Assembly: GCA_030614585.1 (NCBI GenBank)
Contig: JAUWTT010000328.1
Span: forward strand, 1 to 5,329
Length of the DNA: 5,329 nt
Direction of reading: 5' to 3'
Source: Acidobacteriota bacterium
GTDB lineage: Bacteria > Acidobacteriota > UBA6911 > RPQK01 > JAPXNP01
Shown: positions 1 to 4,966 of the stretch, one piece after another
Layout: each line of letters begins with the position of its first letter
Numbering within the stretch: position 1 is the stretch's first letter
The notes under the pieces: generated by a model
The model's database searches: none
Seen by the model: only the letters and a program-made list of their open reading frames with translations
Told to the model about the DNA's origin: nothing
Program-made: the position numbers and the translations under genes

Positions 1-75
1 ACTTCGAACGGTCTTGAGTCTTGGGTCTTGAGGTCTCGAAGGCTTGGGAATTGGTGCTTGGGGCTTGGGTCTTAC
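1..75. repeat. Degenerate heptamer repeat tract (GTCTTGR family)
   Basis: Short units of about 7 nt follow one another: GTCTTGA (11-17), GTCTTGG (18-24) and GTCTTGA (25-31), then looser units and TGCTTGG (55-61), GGCTTGG (62-68), GTCTTAC (69-75). The first ten bases contain a KCGAAGT-type unit on the opposite strand. Bases 13-33 are the exact 21-nt reverse complement of 2702-2722, so this is the inverted partner of the tract at 2641-2735. There is no coding potential I would trust. The tract may extend left of the window. Confidence 0.8.
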
Positions 76-104
76 TCCCCGGGGGCGCAGGATAAACGCG
101 ACAT

Positions 105-128
105 TCGAAAATCGCAAATCGAAAATCG
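105..128. repeat. Tandem heptamer TCGAAAA/TCGCAAA
   Basis: Three consecutive 7-nt units, TCGAAAA (105-111), TCGCAAA (112-118) and TCGAAAA (119-125), are followed by the start of a fourth (TCG, 126-128). The unit sequence differs from the neighbouring GTCTTGR tract but has the same period. It lies in the non-coding leader region of crcB. Confidence 0.75.
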
Positions 129-143
129 TCATTCCCGAGTCCT

Positions 144-159
144 CTTCGTGGTTAGTCCT
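144..159. repeat. Half copy (right end) of the octamer palindrome family
   Basis: CTTCGTGGTTAGTCCT matches 15 of 16 positions of the right end of the palindrome at 4855-4870 and is close to 1794-1809. No matching left arm (CACNAAGN units) is visible upstream, so it looks like a truncated or decayed copy. It lies about 60 bp upstream of the crcB start. Confidence 0.55.
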
Positions 160-219
160 CTGGATGTTACGATTTAGCTCCACTGCCCTGCATAAACTGA
201 GTTTTGGAGAAGGTGTCAT

Positions 220-606
220 ATGGAACGTCTACTTGCCGTCGGCCTGGGCGGCTTGGGGGGTACTCTCTGTCGCTACTTGCTGTCCGGGTGGGTGGCCAGG
301 CGACATGGTGAGAGTTTCCCTGCCGGAACCCTGGTTGTGAATCTGACAGGTTGTTTACTGATTGGATTCCTTTACCACCTCCTGGAGGAAAGACTGCTGA
401 TCGATCCGATACTGCGGACCGGAATCCTGATCGGTTTCCTGGGAGCGTTTACGACGTTTTCCTCCTACGGGCTGCAAACCTTCACGCTTCTGCGAGACGG
501 AGAGCTCCTCTGGTCAGGCGCTTACGTACTCGCCTCGAACCTTGGGGGTCTTGTGTTAGTTTGGATTGGCTATATGTTAGCCAGAGCTCTTACGGTGACA
601 TCATGA
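220..606 (+). CDS. crcB: Fluoride ion channel FluC/CrcB
   Basis: Small four-helix membrane protein of 128 aa, the usual size for the CrcB/FluC family. These proteins form antiparallel dual-topology dimers in the inner membrane that let cytoplasmic fluoride out. Visible hallmarks: the N-terminal glycine-rich GGLGGTLCRY (10-19), GTLVVNLTGC (36-45) with the conserved Asn41, and GFLGAFTTFSSYG (72-84) with the TTFS channel motif. The last helix is about 103-121. Two usual positions differ: the second F-box Phe is Tyr83, and the Glu commonly three residues later is Gln86. The ATG at 220 is preceded by GGAG (206-209) and GAAGG (209-213) at good spacing. The stop overlaps the start of the DUF190 gene (ATGA, 603-606), so the two are translationally coupled. 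I found no fluoride riboswitch in the leader. Identity is secure; the effect of the two substitutions is inference. Confidence 0.95.
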   Translation: MERLLAVGLGGLGGTLCRYLLSGWVARRHGESFPAGTLVVNLTGCLLIGFLYHLLEERLLIDPILRTGILIGFLGAFTTFSSYGLQTFTLLRDGELLWSGAYVLASNLGGLVLVWIGYMLARALTVTS

Positions 607-944
607 ACGAAATACCCAGGGACGGTTACCTCCTGCGCATCTTCGTTGGAGAAGGTGACAAATACGGCCATCGTCCGCTGTATGAGGCTGTTGTCCTCAA
701 GGGTCGAGAAACGGGACTGGCCGGGGCCACAGTGCTTCGCGGGTTGATGGGCTTCGGTGCCCACAGTGTTCTCCACACGGCAAAAGTCCTGCGCCTGTCC
801 GAAGATCTGCCGATGGTCATCGAGATCGTTGACGGGCTCGACAAGATACAAGGCTTTCTACCGATTCTGGACGACATGATTGGTGATGGCCTTGTGACCC
901 TGGAACGAGTGCGAATCATTCAACATCGAGCCGGGAAAAAGTAA
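603..944 (+). CDS. DUF190 family (PII-like) protein linked to CrcB
   Basis: 113-aa soluble protein with the DUF190 signature: LLRIFVGEGDKYG (10-22), PLYEAVV (25-31), the very conserved GLAGATVLRGLMGFG (38-52), LPMVIEIVD (69-77) and the C-terminal GLVTLERVRII (96-106). DUF190 proteins adopt a ferredoxin-like, PII-resembling fold and are often encoded beside crcB. A regulatory or accessory role in fluoride export is assumed from that linkage, not demonstrated here. The ATG at 603 is chosen because it overlaps the crcB TGA as ATGA and begins the conserved domain; the longer upstream reading frame in this phase runs inside crcB and is an artefact. No clear independent ribosome site is present, consistent with coupling. 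The TAA stop (942-944) touches an octamer palindrome. Confidence 0.92.
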   Translation: MNEIPRDGYLLRIFVGEGDKYGHRPLYEAVVLKGRETGLAGATVLRGLMGFGAHSVLHTAKVLRLSEDLPMVIEIVDGLDKIQGFLPILDDMIGDGLVTLERVRIIQHRAGKK

Positions 945-992
945 CCACCAAGGCACAAAGGGCACCAAGAACTCCTAGTGTGCTTGATGGTT
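943..992. repeat. Imperfect intergenic palindrome, octamer CACNAAGN family
   Basis: The left arm 943-957 (AACCACCAAGGCACA) pairs with the right arm 979-992 (TGTGCTTGATGGTT) with one mismatch and one bulged base. The left side is made of CAC-AAG units of 8-9 nt (CACCAAGG, CACAAAGGG, CACCAAGA). The right flank, CTTGATGGTTGATCC, resembles the conserved right end of the other copies. It starts within the TAA stop of the DUF190 gene. It could form a hairpin that attenuates transcription, but there is no U-tract typical of an intrinsic terminator. Confidence 0.7.
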
Positions 993-1013
993 GATCCAAG
1001 AGGCGCCTATACT
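984..1013 (+). promoter_or_regulatory. Possible sigma70-type promoter of the isomerase gene
   Basis: TTGATG (984-989) and TATACT (1008-1013) are separated by 18 nt and match the -35/-10 consensus at 4/6 and 5/6. The -35-like hexamer lies inside the right arm of the palindrome at 943-992. A start site about 7 nt downstream of the -10 would leave a very short leader that just keeps the GGAG of the ribosome site. This is a pattern match only. Confidence 0.3.
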
Positions 1014-1030
1014 GACAGAGGAGTATTTCC

Positions 1031-1756
1031 TTGAGCATTCAGCGTGAGGGTCTGCCTGTTCTTCTAGCGCTACTGATTGTCTTGCTCTTTGTCGGTTCAT
1101 GTGGAACAGGGGACCCGAGCGAGACCTCTGAAAGCGGTGAGATGGCAACCGCCTCCGAGCCGGAATTGGAGGAGGAACACCCAGCCCTGTACGCGCCGGC
1201 TCTGGCACGGGAAGAGGCCCCGGAACTGTTCCTTGGCAGATTCGAAACCACCAAAGGGGACTTTGTTGTTGCTGTGACCCGTCCGTGGGCCCCACGAGGA
1301 GCTGATCGCTTCTACAACCTGGTAAGGGTCGGCTATTTTACTGAGGTCTCTTTCTACCGGGTACTCGAGGGATACATCGCTCAGTTCGGGACTCACGGTA
1401 ACCCGGAAATCAATCGACTTTGGGCAGACGCCCGCATCGGTGACGATTCGGTGAAAGAATCAAACCTGAGAGGGATGATCGCGTTTGCCCAGGAGGCACC
1501 ACATTCGAGAACCACACAAATGTATATCAATCTGAAGGATAACTCAGATCTGGACGAATCGGGCCTCGCTCCATTCGGTCAAGTTGTGGAGGGAATGCCG
1601 ATAGTCGATTCACTCTTTTCAGAATATGGCGAATTGCACCCGAAGGGCGATGGACCTCGACCGAACCTGCTCCAGAACCTGGGAAACAAGTACCTGAAAC
1701 GACAGTTTCCTGACCTTGACTATATCCTCAAGGCAACGATTGTGAAAGACCGTTAA
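1031..1756 (+). CDS. Lipoprotein cyclophilin-type peptidylprolyl cis-trans isomerase
   Basis: 241-aa protein that should catalyse cis-trans isomerisation of prolyl bonds outside the cytoplasm. The N-terminus is a lipoprotein signal: a short charged start, a hydrophobic core at 8-21 and lipobox VGSC with Cys24. An acidic Ser/Glu-rich linker runs from 25 to about 50. The cyclophilin domain spans about 67-200: SFYRVLEGYIAQFG (107-120) holds the catalytic Arg110 (CypA Arg55 equivalent) and Gln118; RGMIAFA (147-153) and TQMYINL (162-168) correspond to the SMAN and QFFI strands; FGQVVEGMPIVDSL (182-195) ends the core. The Trp that favours cyclosporin binding in CypA is not present. A tail of about 45 residues (196-241) follows the core. 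The TTG start at 1031 is supported by AGAGGAG (1017-1023) seven bases upstream and by the intact signal peptide; the first internal Met (38) would lose the signal. After lipidation it probably faces the periplasm; the substrate is unknown. Confidence 0.9.
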   Translation: MSIQREGLPVLLALLIVLLFVGSCGTGDPSETSESGEMATASEPELEEEHPALYAPALAREEAPELFLGRFETTKGDFVVAVTRPWAPRGADRFYNLVRVGYFTEVSFYRVLEGYIAQFGTHGNPEINRLWADARIGDDSVKESNLRGMIAFAQEAPHSRTTQMYINLKDNSDLDESGLAPFGQVVEGMPIVDSLFSEYGELHPKGDGPRPNLLQNLGNKYLKRQFPDLDYILKATIVKDR

Positions 1757-1802
1757 CCACGAAGTCACAAAGGATTCTTGGTGACCTTGGTGTCTTAGTG
1801 GT
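1756..1802. repeat. Imperfect intergenic palindrome between convergent genes
   Basis: The left arm 1756-1773 (ACCACGAAGTCACAAAGG) and right arm 1785-1802 are complementary at 15 of 18 positions around an 11-nt centre. Both arms consist of CACNAAGN-type octamers. The left arm begins at the last base of the isomerase TAA stop, and the right end continues into the family-conserved flank GTAAGTCTT. Its position between converging genes suits a bidirectional transcription stop, although no U-tract is evident. Confidence 0.75.
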
Positions 1803-1810
1803 AAGTCTTC

Positions 1811-1832
1811 TTAACCGATAACTGATAACCGG
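1811..1832. repeat. Short heptamer repeat YGATAAC
   Basis: CGATAAC (1816-1822) and TGATAAC (1823-1829) lie in tandem, with partial units either side (TTAAC before, CGG after). This is another 7-nt-period family in the gap between the isomerase and the CBM9-like gene. Confidence 0.55.
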
Positions 1833-1843
1833 TTCGTTGTTCT

Positions 1844-2554
1844 TCACTCGACAACAAGGTGCCCAAACGACGACGGCACATGAAAATCGGGTGTCTCCGA
1901 ATCTGGCTTGCACCAGCTCATCCAGCGTTCTTCAACTTCTCCTCCGGGGCCCCGTCGAAATTCGGCTCGAAAGAGCCCTGCCCTGAACCGGACACCCCCC
2001 TTCAAAGACAGCAGCCCAAGCCCTTCCAACGCTCGAGTCGGTATTGCCATTTCCACTGAATAACCGGAGTCGCCCCGATGAGCTGCCGCTTCCAGGCCTT
2101 CAAACGTCCAAGCGTAATCGAACTGCCGGTAATAGGATGCCCGGTAATCCATGACTCGTCCGAGAGGATCCACTTCAACGCAGTAGTACTCGTTAAGCTC
2201 GGGATCGACAGCAAAGAACACCTCGACTCGGTCTTCCTTTTCGACCACGCGCTCACCCTGGTCGTCAAAGAGAACGATGTCGCTGTCAATCGCTTTGAAG
2301 TAAATGTAAAGCGTGTCTTCGCTCAAGAAAGCTCTAAACTCTGTCCTGGGTGGTGTCTCCTCTCTCCACGGAAATGAAAAAGACTTTTCAGACGGAATCT
2401 GCTTCCAGACATCTTCTGTGGGTTTTCCGTCGAGGATGACTTCAACTCCGGAATGAACCTGAAGTCGGTAGGACCTCTCACAGGTTTCCGCTGCAAATAG
2501 TTGCGAGATGCCACAAGGCACGGCTAACAAAAGAATGAGAAGCGATGGTTTCAA
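1844..2554 (-). CDS. Secreted carbohydrate-binding family 9-like protein
   Basis: 236-aa exported protein. Residues 1-22 form a Sec signal peptide (Lys2, hydrophobic core at 5-13, likely cleavage near LFA/AE at 21-22); Cys14 follows Pro and is not a lipobox. The rest is one CBM9-like beta-sandwich domain: the opening VILDGKPTEDVWKQ (39-52), typical of the VDG...W start of the family, Trp63, TEFRAFLSEDTLYIYFKA (71-88), the EDRVEVFF core strand (107-114) and SGYSVEMAIP (163-172). Relatives bind sugars or occur as stand-alone secreted domains of unknown ligand, so the ligand is not predicted. No catalytic domain is attached. The start is TTG (2552-2554 on the complement), chosen because GGAGG (2561-2565) sits six bases upstream and the signal peptide begins there. 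It converges on the isomerase gene and diverges from the nucleotidyltransferase gene. A weak TGtTAGCAT extended -10 lies just upstream (TAGCAT at 2573-2578, complement). Confidence 0.85.
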   Translation of the reverse strand: MKPSLLILLLAVPCGISQLFAAETCERSYRLQVHSGVEVILDGKPTEDVWKQIPSEKSFSFPWREETPPRTEFRAFLSEDTLYIYFKAIDSDIVLFDDQGERVVEKEDRVEVFFAVDPELNEYYCVEVDPLGRVMDYRASYYRQFDYAWTFEGLEAAAHRGDSGYSVEMAIPTRALEGLGLLSLKGGVRFRAGLFRAEFRRGPGGEVEERWMSWCKPDSETPDFHVPSSFGHLVVE

Positions 2555-2588
2555 GCAGGACCTCCGCGCTGAATGCTAACACACCCCT

Positions 2589-2614
2589 CTCTTTGCGCTC
2601 TCTGCGCCTTGGCG
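2589..2614. repeat. Nonamer repeat CTCTNTGCG
   Basis: CTCTTTGCG (2589-2597) and CTCTCTGCG (2598-2606) are consecutive nonamers, followed by the diverged unit CCTTGGCG (2607-2614). This 9-nt-period repeat is in the upstream region of the CBM9-like gene and differs in unit sequence from the adjoining 7-nt tracts. Confidence 0.65.
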
Positions 2615-2640
2615 TGAATTCCCGAGGCCCGCAAGACCGA

Positions 2641-2735
2641 TCGAAGTTCGAAGTGCGAAGTGCGAACTCGAGACCCAAGACCCAAGACGCAAGACCTTGT
2701 CCCTCAAGACCCAAGACTCAAGCCCTCAAGACCTT
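2641..2735. repeat. Composite heptamer tract: KCGAAGT then GACCCAA
   Basis: Four exact-length heptamers of the form KCGAAGT/GCGAACT fill 2641-2668. After a 3-nt junction a second heptamer family follows: GACCCAA at 2672-2678 and 2679-2685, GACGCAA at 2686-2692, then units again at 2701-2721 (CCCTCAA, GACCCAA, GACTCAA) and a looser end. Bases 2702-2722 are the exact inverted copy of 13-33. The tract occupies most of the divergent promoter region and is translated spuriously if the next gene is started too early. Confidence 0.85.
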
Positions 2736-2747
2736 CTTTCCCCAATC

Positions 2748-2756
2748 TGCTATATT
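2748..2756 (+). promoter_or_regulatory. Possible extended -10 promoter of the sugar-activation operon
   Basis: TGCTATATT (2748-2756) is a good extended -10 (TGnTATAAT-like) 26 nt upstream of the nucleotidyltransferase ATG. No convincing -35 hexamer is present; that position falls in the repeat tract. A start near 2763 would give a leader of about 20 nt containing the GGAGG ribosome site. Confidence 0.4.
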
Positions 2757-2782
2757 CTGCGTCGTCGGAGGTTTTTGTATTC

Positions 2783-3676
2783 ATGTTGACTTTAGTCGTG
2801 TTGGCAGCAGGATTGGGAACTCGTTACGGGGGCTTGAAACAATTAGATTCGGTAGGACCCAATGGCGAGACGCTGATTGATTATTCCGTTTATGACGCTA
2901 TCGAGGCCGGTTTCGGGAAACTGGTCTTTGTCATAAGAGATTATTTTGAAGACGATTTTCGCAAGAAGGTGATGCACAGTTTCGAGACGCGTGCGGAATG
3001 CCACTGCGTGGATCAGGGGCTTGAAGTGGGACTTGGAGGACGCGCCTTCCCTGAGGAACGGGTGAAACCGTGGGGCACTGGGCACGCTGTTCTGGCAGCC
3101 GAATCCCGGGTTGAAGACCCGTTTGCGGTGGTCAATGCCGACGACTACTACGGTGCCAACTCTATGAAGACAATGGCCGAATTCCTTTCCGCTCCGCACC
3201 GGAATGAATACGCCATGGTGGGCTACGTTCTGCGCAACACGCTTTCGGAGCACGGCTTTGTTTCCCGAGGCATCTGCAGCTGTGACGAGTCCAGGAATTT
3301 AGTGGACATCGTTGAACGCCTCAAGATCTACAAGGAGGGCCGGGGCGCCTACCTGACGGACGAGCATGGGGAGCGGATCAATCTTACCGGCGACGAAATC
3401 GCCTCGATGAATTTGTGGGGTTTCACTCCCGAGTTCTTCACGCATTTGGGAGAGGAGTTTCACGAGTTTCTCGACACCAACCCTGGGAATGCGAACACTG
3501 AATTCCTGCTTCCTGCGGCCGTGAATCAGCTCATTGAAACGGGCCAGTCCGCTGTCAAGGTGCTTTCGACTGACGACACTTGGTTTGGAATTACCTATCG
3601 TGAGGACAGGCAAATTGTCGAGAAACGGATCAGGGAGCTGATTGCAAGAGGCGTTTATCCGGAAAAACTGTGGTAG
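2783..3676 (+). CDS. Sugar-1-phosphate nucleotidyltransferase (NDP-sugar pyrophosphorylase family)
   Basis: 297-aa cytoplasmic enzyme of the GT-A-like NTP-transferase fold, expected to join a sugar-1-phosphate to a nucleotide from NTP. The nucleotide-binding loop is LAAGLGTRYGGLKQ (7-20), a compact form in which the Lys-Gln follows GTR after four residues. It continues into VGPNGETLIDYSVYDAI (24-40), characteristic of a bacterial family commonly found beside NahK-like kinases. PWGTGHAVL (96-104) is the base and sugar loop, and VVNADDYYG (117-125, Asp120/Asp121) is the metal-binding site. SMNLWGF (208-214) and WFGITYREDR (267-276) lie in the C-terminal half. The ATG at 2783 has GGAGG (2767-2771) 11 nt upstream; the open frame before it translates only the heptamer repeats. 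The kinase gene follows with a short overlap or a 5-nt gap. The exact sugar and nucleotide cannot be read from sequence; HexNAc-1-P with UTP is the inference. Confidence 0.88.
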   Translation: MLTLVVLAAGLGTRYGGLKQLDSVGPNGETLIDYSVYDAIEAGFGKLVFVIRDYFEDDFRKKVMHSFETRAECHCVDQGLEVGLGGRAFPEERVKPWGTGHAVLAAESRVEDPFAVVNADDYYGANSMKTMAEFLSAPHRNEYAMVGYVLRNTLSEHGFVSRGICSCDESRNLVDIVERLKIYKEGRGAYLTDEHGERINLTGDEIASMNLWGFTPEFFTHLGEEFHEFLDTNPGNANTEFLLPAAVNQLIETGQSAVKVLSTDDTWFGITYREDRQIVEKRIRELIARGVYPEKLW

Positions 3677-4794
3677 ACAGAATGGCAGGTTACGATCTCG
3701 AGACGGTTGTTCAGCAATTTGATTTATCCGGAGACTTCGTTCGAGCCGAGCCGTATGGAACCGGTCACATCAATGACACCTATGCTGTCCTGATGGATCA
3801 GGGCGTAAGTCAGGTCCGTTATATCTTCCAGCGGATCAACCACAATGTTTTCCCCGATCCTCCCAAGGTAATGGAGAACATTGTCCGCGTGACCTCTCAT
3901 GTCCGCTCTGTGCTGGAATCCGAGGGAATTGCCGATGTATCGCGTCGAACCCTGACAGTGATCCCAACCCGGGAGGGGCGGGGGTTCTGGCAGGAGACCG
4001 GGCGAGACGGAGGATTCTGGCGCAGCTATATCTTTATCGAAAAGGCCCGGAGCTACGACACTTTGCAGGATCCTCGCCAGGCTTTTGAGGCAGCACGGGC
4101 CTTTGGACGGTTTCAACGGCTGTTAGTGGACTTGCCGGGGGAGCCGCTCCACGAAACGATCCCCGATTTCCACAATGGACCCAAACGGTTTCGGGATTTT
4201 GAAGAAGCGGTTCAGCTGGATGCCTGCGGTCGAGCGGTCACCGCTGGGGACGAAATTGAGTTCATGTACCGACATGGAGAGATCTTTGAGATTCTTCCAG
4301 GAGAGGTGGAGCAGGGAAGAATTCCGGTCAGAACCACGCACAACGACACCAAGATCAACAACGTACTGATCGATGACGCGACGGGTGAGGGAATCTGCGT
4401 GATCGATCTTGACACTTTGATGCCCGGCCTCTCGCCTTACGATTTCGGTGACATGGTTCGGACGTCTACCTGCCGAGCGGCCGAAGACGAGCGGGATCTA
4501 TCGAAGGTGTCGTTGGATTTACCGATGTTCGAACAGCTCGCGCAGGGATACCTTTCTGAGGCCGGACAGTTTTTGACCGATGCAGAGAGGCAGCATCTCA
4601 TCACCGGGGGCAAGATGATCACTTTGATTATCGGTTGCCGGTTTCTGACCGATTACTTGAAAGGTGACGTTTACTTCAAGGTCCATCGAGAGGGACATAA
4701 CCTGGACCGTGCTCGTACACAATTCCGATTGGTCGAGTCGATTCTCGAGCAGGAAGAGCAGATGCAGGAGATCGTCGCCCGCATCGGCGAGTAA
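3670..4794 (+). CDS. NahK-like sugar 1-kinase (aminoglycoside phosphotransferase fold)
   Basis: 374-aa kinase resembling N-acetylhexosamine 1-kinase (NahK) and the homologues sometimes misannotated as mucin desulfatases. Motifs in order: GTGHINDTY (30-38) in the nucleotide-binding strands, the family-specific FQRINHNVFPDP (53-64) followed by VMENI (67-71), the catalytic loop HNDTKINN (224-231) with Asp226 as probable base and Asn231 for metal, then VIDLDT (244-249) with metal-binding Asp246/Asp248, and YDFGDMVR (257-264). It is close to NahK length and looks complete. The likely reaction is ATP-dependent phosphorylation of a free sugar at the anomeric carbon, supplying the neighbouring nucleotidyltransferase. 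GTG at 3670 (weak GGA at 3661) overlaps the upstream stop by 7 nt; ATG at 3682 is an equally possible start giving 370 aa. Substrate specificity is inferred only: GlcNAc/GalNAc is plausible, another hexose or amino sugar is possible. Confidence 0.87.
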   Translation: MVDRMAGYDLETVVQQFDLSGDFVRAEPYGTGHINDTYAVLMDQGVSQVRYIFQRINHNVFPDPPKVMENIVRVTSHVRSVLESEGIADVSRRTLTVIPTREGRGFWQETGRDGGFWRSYIFIEKARSYDTLQDPRQAFEAARAFGRFQRLLVDLPGEPLHETIPDFHNGPKRFRDFEEAVQLDACGRAVTAGDEIEFMYRHGEIFEILPGEVEQGRIPVRTTHNDTKINNVLIDDATGEGICVIDLDTLMPGLSPYDFGDMVRTSTCRAAEDERDLSKVSLDLPMFEQLAQGYLSEAGQFLTDAERQHLITGGKMITLIIGCRFLTDYLKGDVYFKVHREGHNLDRARTQFRLVESILEQEEQMQEIVARIGE

Positions 4795-4799
4795 GATGG

Positions 4800-4864
4800 A
4801 ACCACAAAGTCACTAAATCACAAAAGCACTAAGAATTCTTTAGTGATTTAGTGACTTTGTGGTT
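4800..4864. repeat. Perfect 22-bp-arm intergenic palindrome built of octamers
   Basis: The left arm 4800-4821 and right arm 4843-4864 are perfect 22-nt reverse complements separated by 21 nt. The left side reads as four octamers of the form CACNAAGN/CACTAAAT from 4802; the right side holds three complementary octamers. The centre CACTAAGAATTCTTTAGTG is itself nearly palindromic, so the two arms differ by about one repeat unit. It begins 5 bases after the kinase stop and could act as a transcription stop or mRNA 3'-end stabiliser. The conserved flank AGTCCT follows on the right. Confidence 0.9.
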
Positions 4865-4966
4865 AGTCCTTTTGTTGGGGTAACATCACAAAAAGACCTC
4901 CCCAAAGATGCTAGACTTCAATCAGAGTCCGACAGGCTTAAGTTTCAACCAAAGAGAAATATCACC

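Noticed and set aside
60..219. Fluoride (crcB-motif) riboswitch upstream of crcB
   Set aside because: The conserved GGNGAUGG start and the downstream pseudoknot bases are not recognisable; the region is mostly repeats.
44..340. 98-aa open frame overlapping the start of crcB
   Set aside because: It begins in repeats, runs out of phase through crcB, and has no recognisable domain.
351..602. N-terminal extension of the DUF190 protein
   Set aside because: This open frame lies entirely inside crcB in another phase; the DUF190 domain begins at the ATG at 603.
1844..2554. CBM9-like protein as a lipoprotein
   Set aside because: Cys14 is preceded by Pro and lies within the hydrophobic segment, so there is no lipobox; a signal peptidase I site near 21-22 fits better.
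2641..2735. CRISPR array
   Set aside because: Units are contiguous 7-mers with no spacers of regular length, and no cas gene is nearby.
2660..2782. 41-residue N-terminal extension of the nucleotidyltransferase
   Set aside because: It translates the heptamer repeats (Arg/Pro/Lys-rich) and lies upstream of the GGAGG site and of the conserved first strand beginning at the ATG at 2783.
2843..4116. Antisense open frames of 104-136 aa opposite the nucleotidyltransferase and kinase genes
   Set aside because: They are shadows of clearly conserved + strand genes, without ribosome sites or recognisable domains.
4800..4864. Classic intrinsic terminator
   Set aside because: The stem is A/T-rich and is not followed directly by a U-tract; termination is possible but not demonstrated, so it is listed as a repeat.
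4859..4966. 36-residue extension of the response regulator
   Set aside because: It starts inside the palindrome at 4800-4864 and has no similarity to a receiver domain; the domain starts at 4967.
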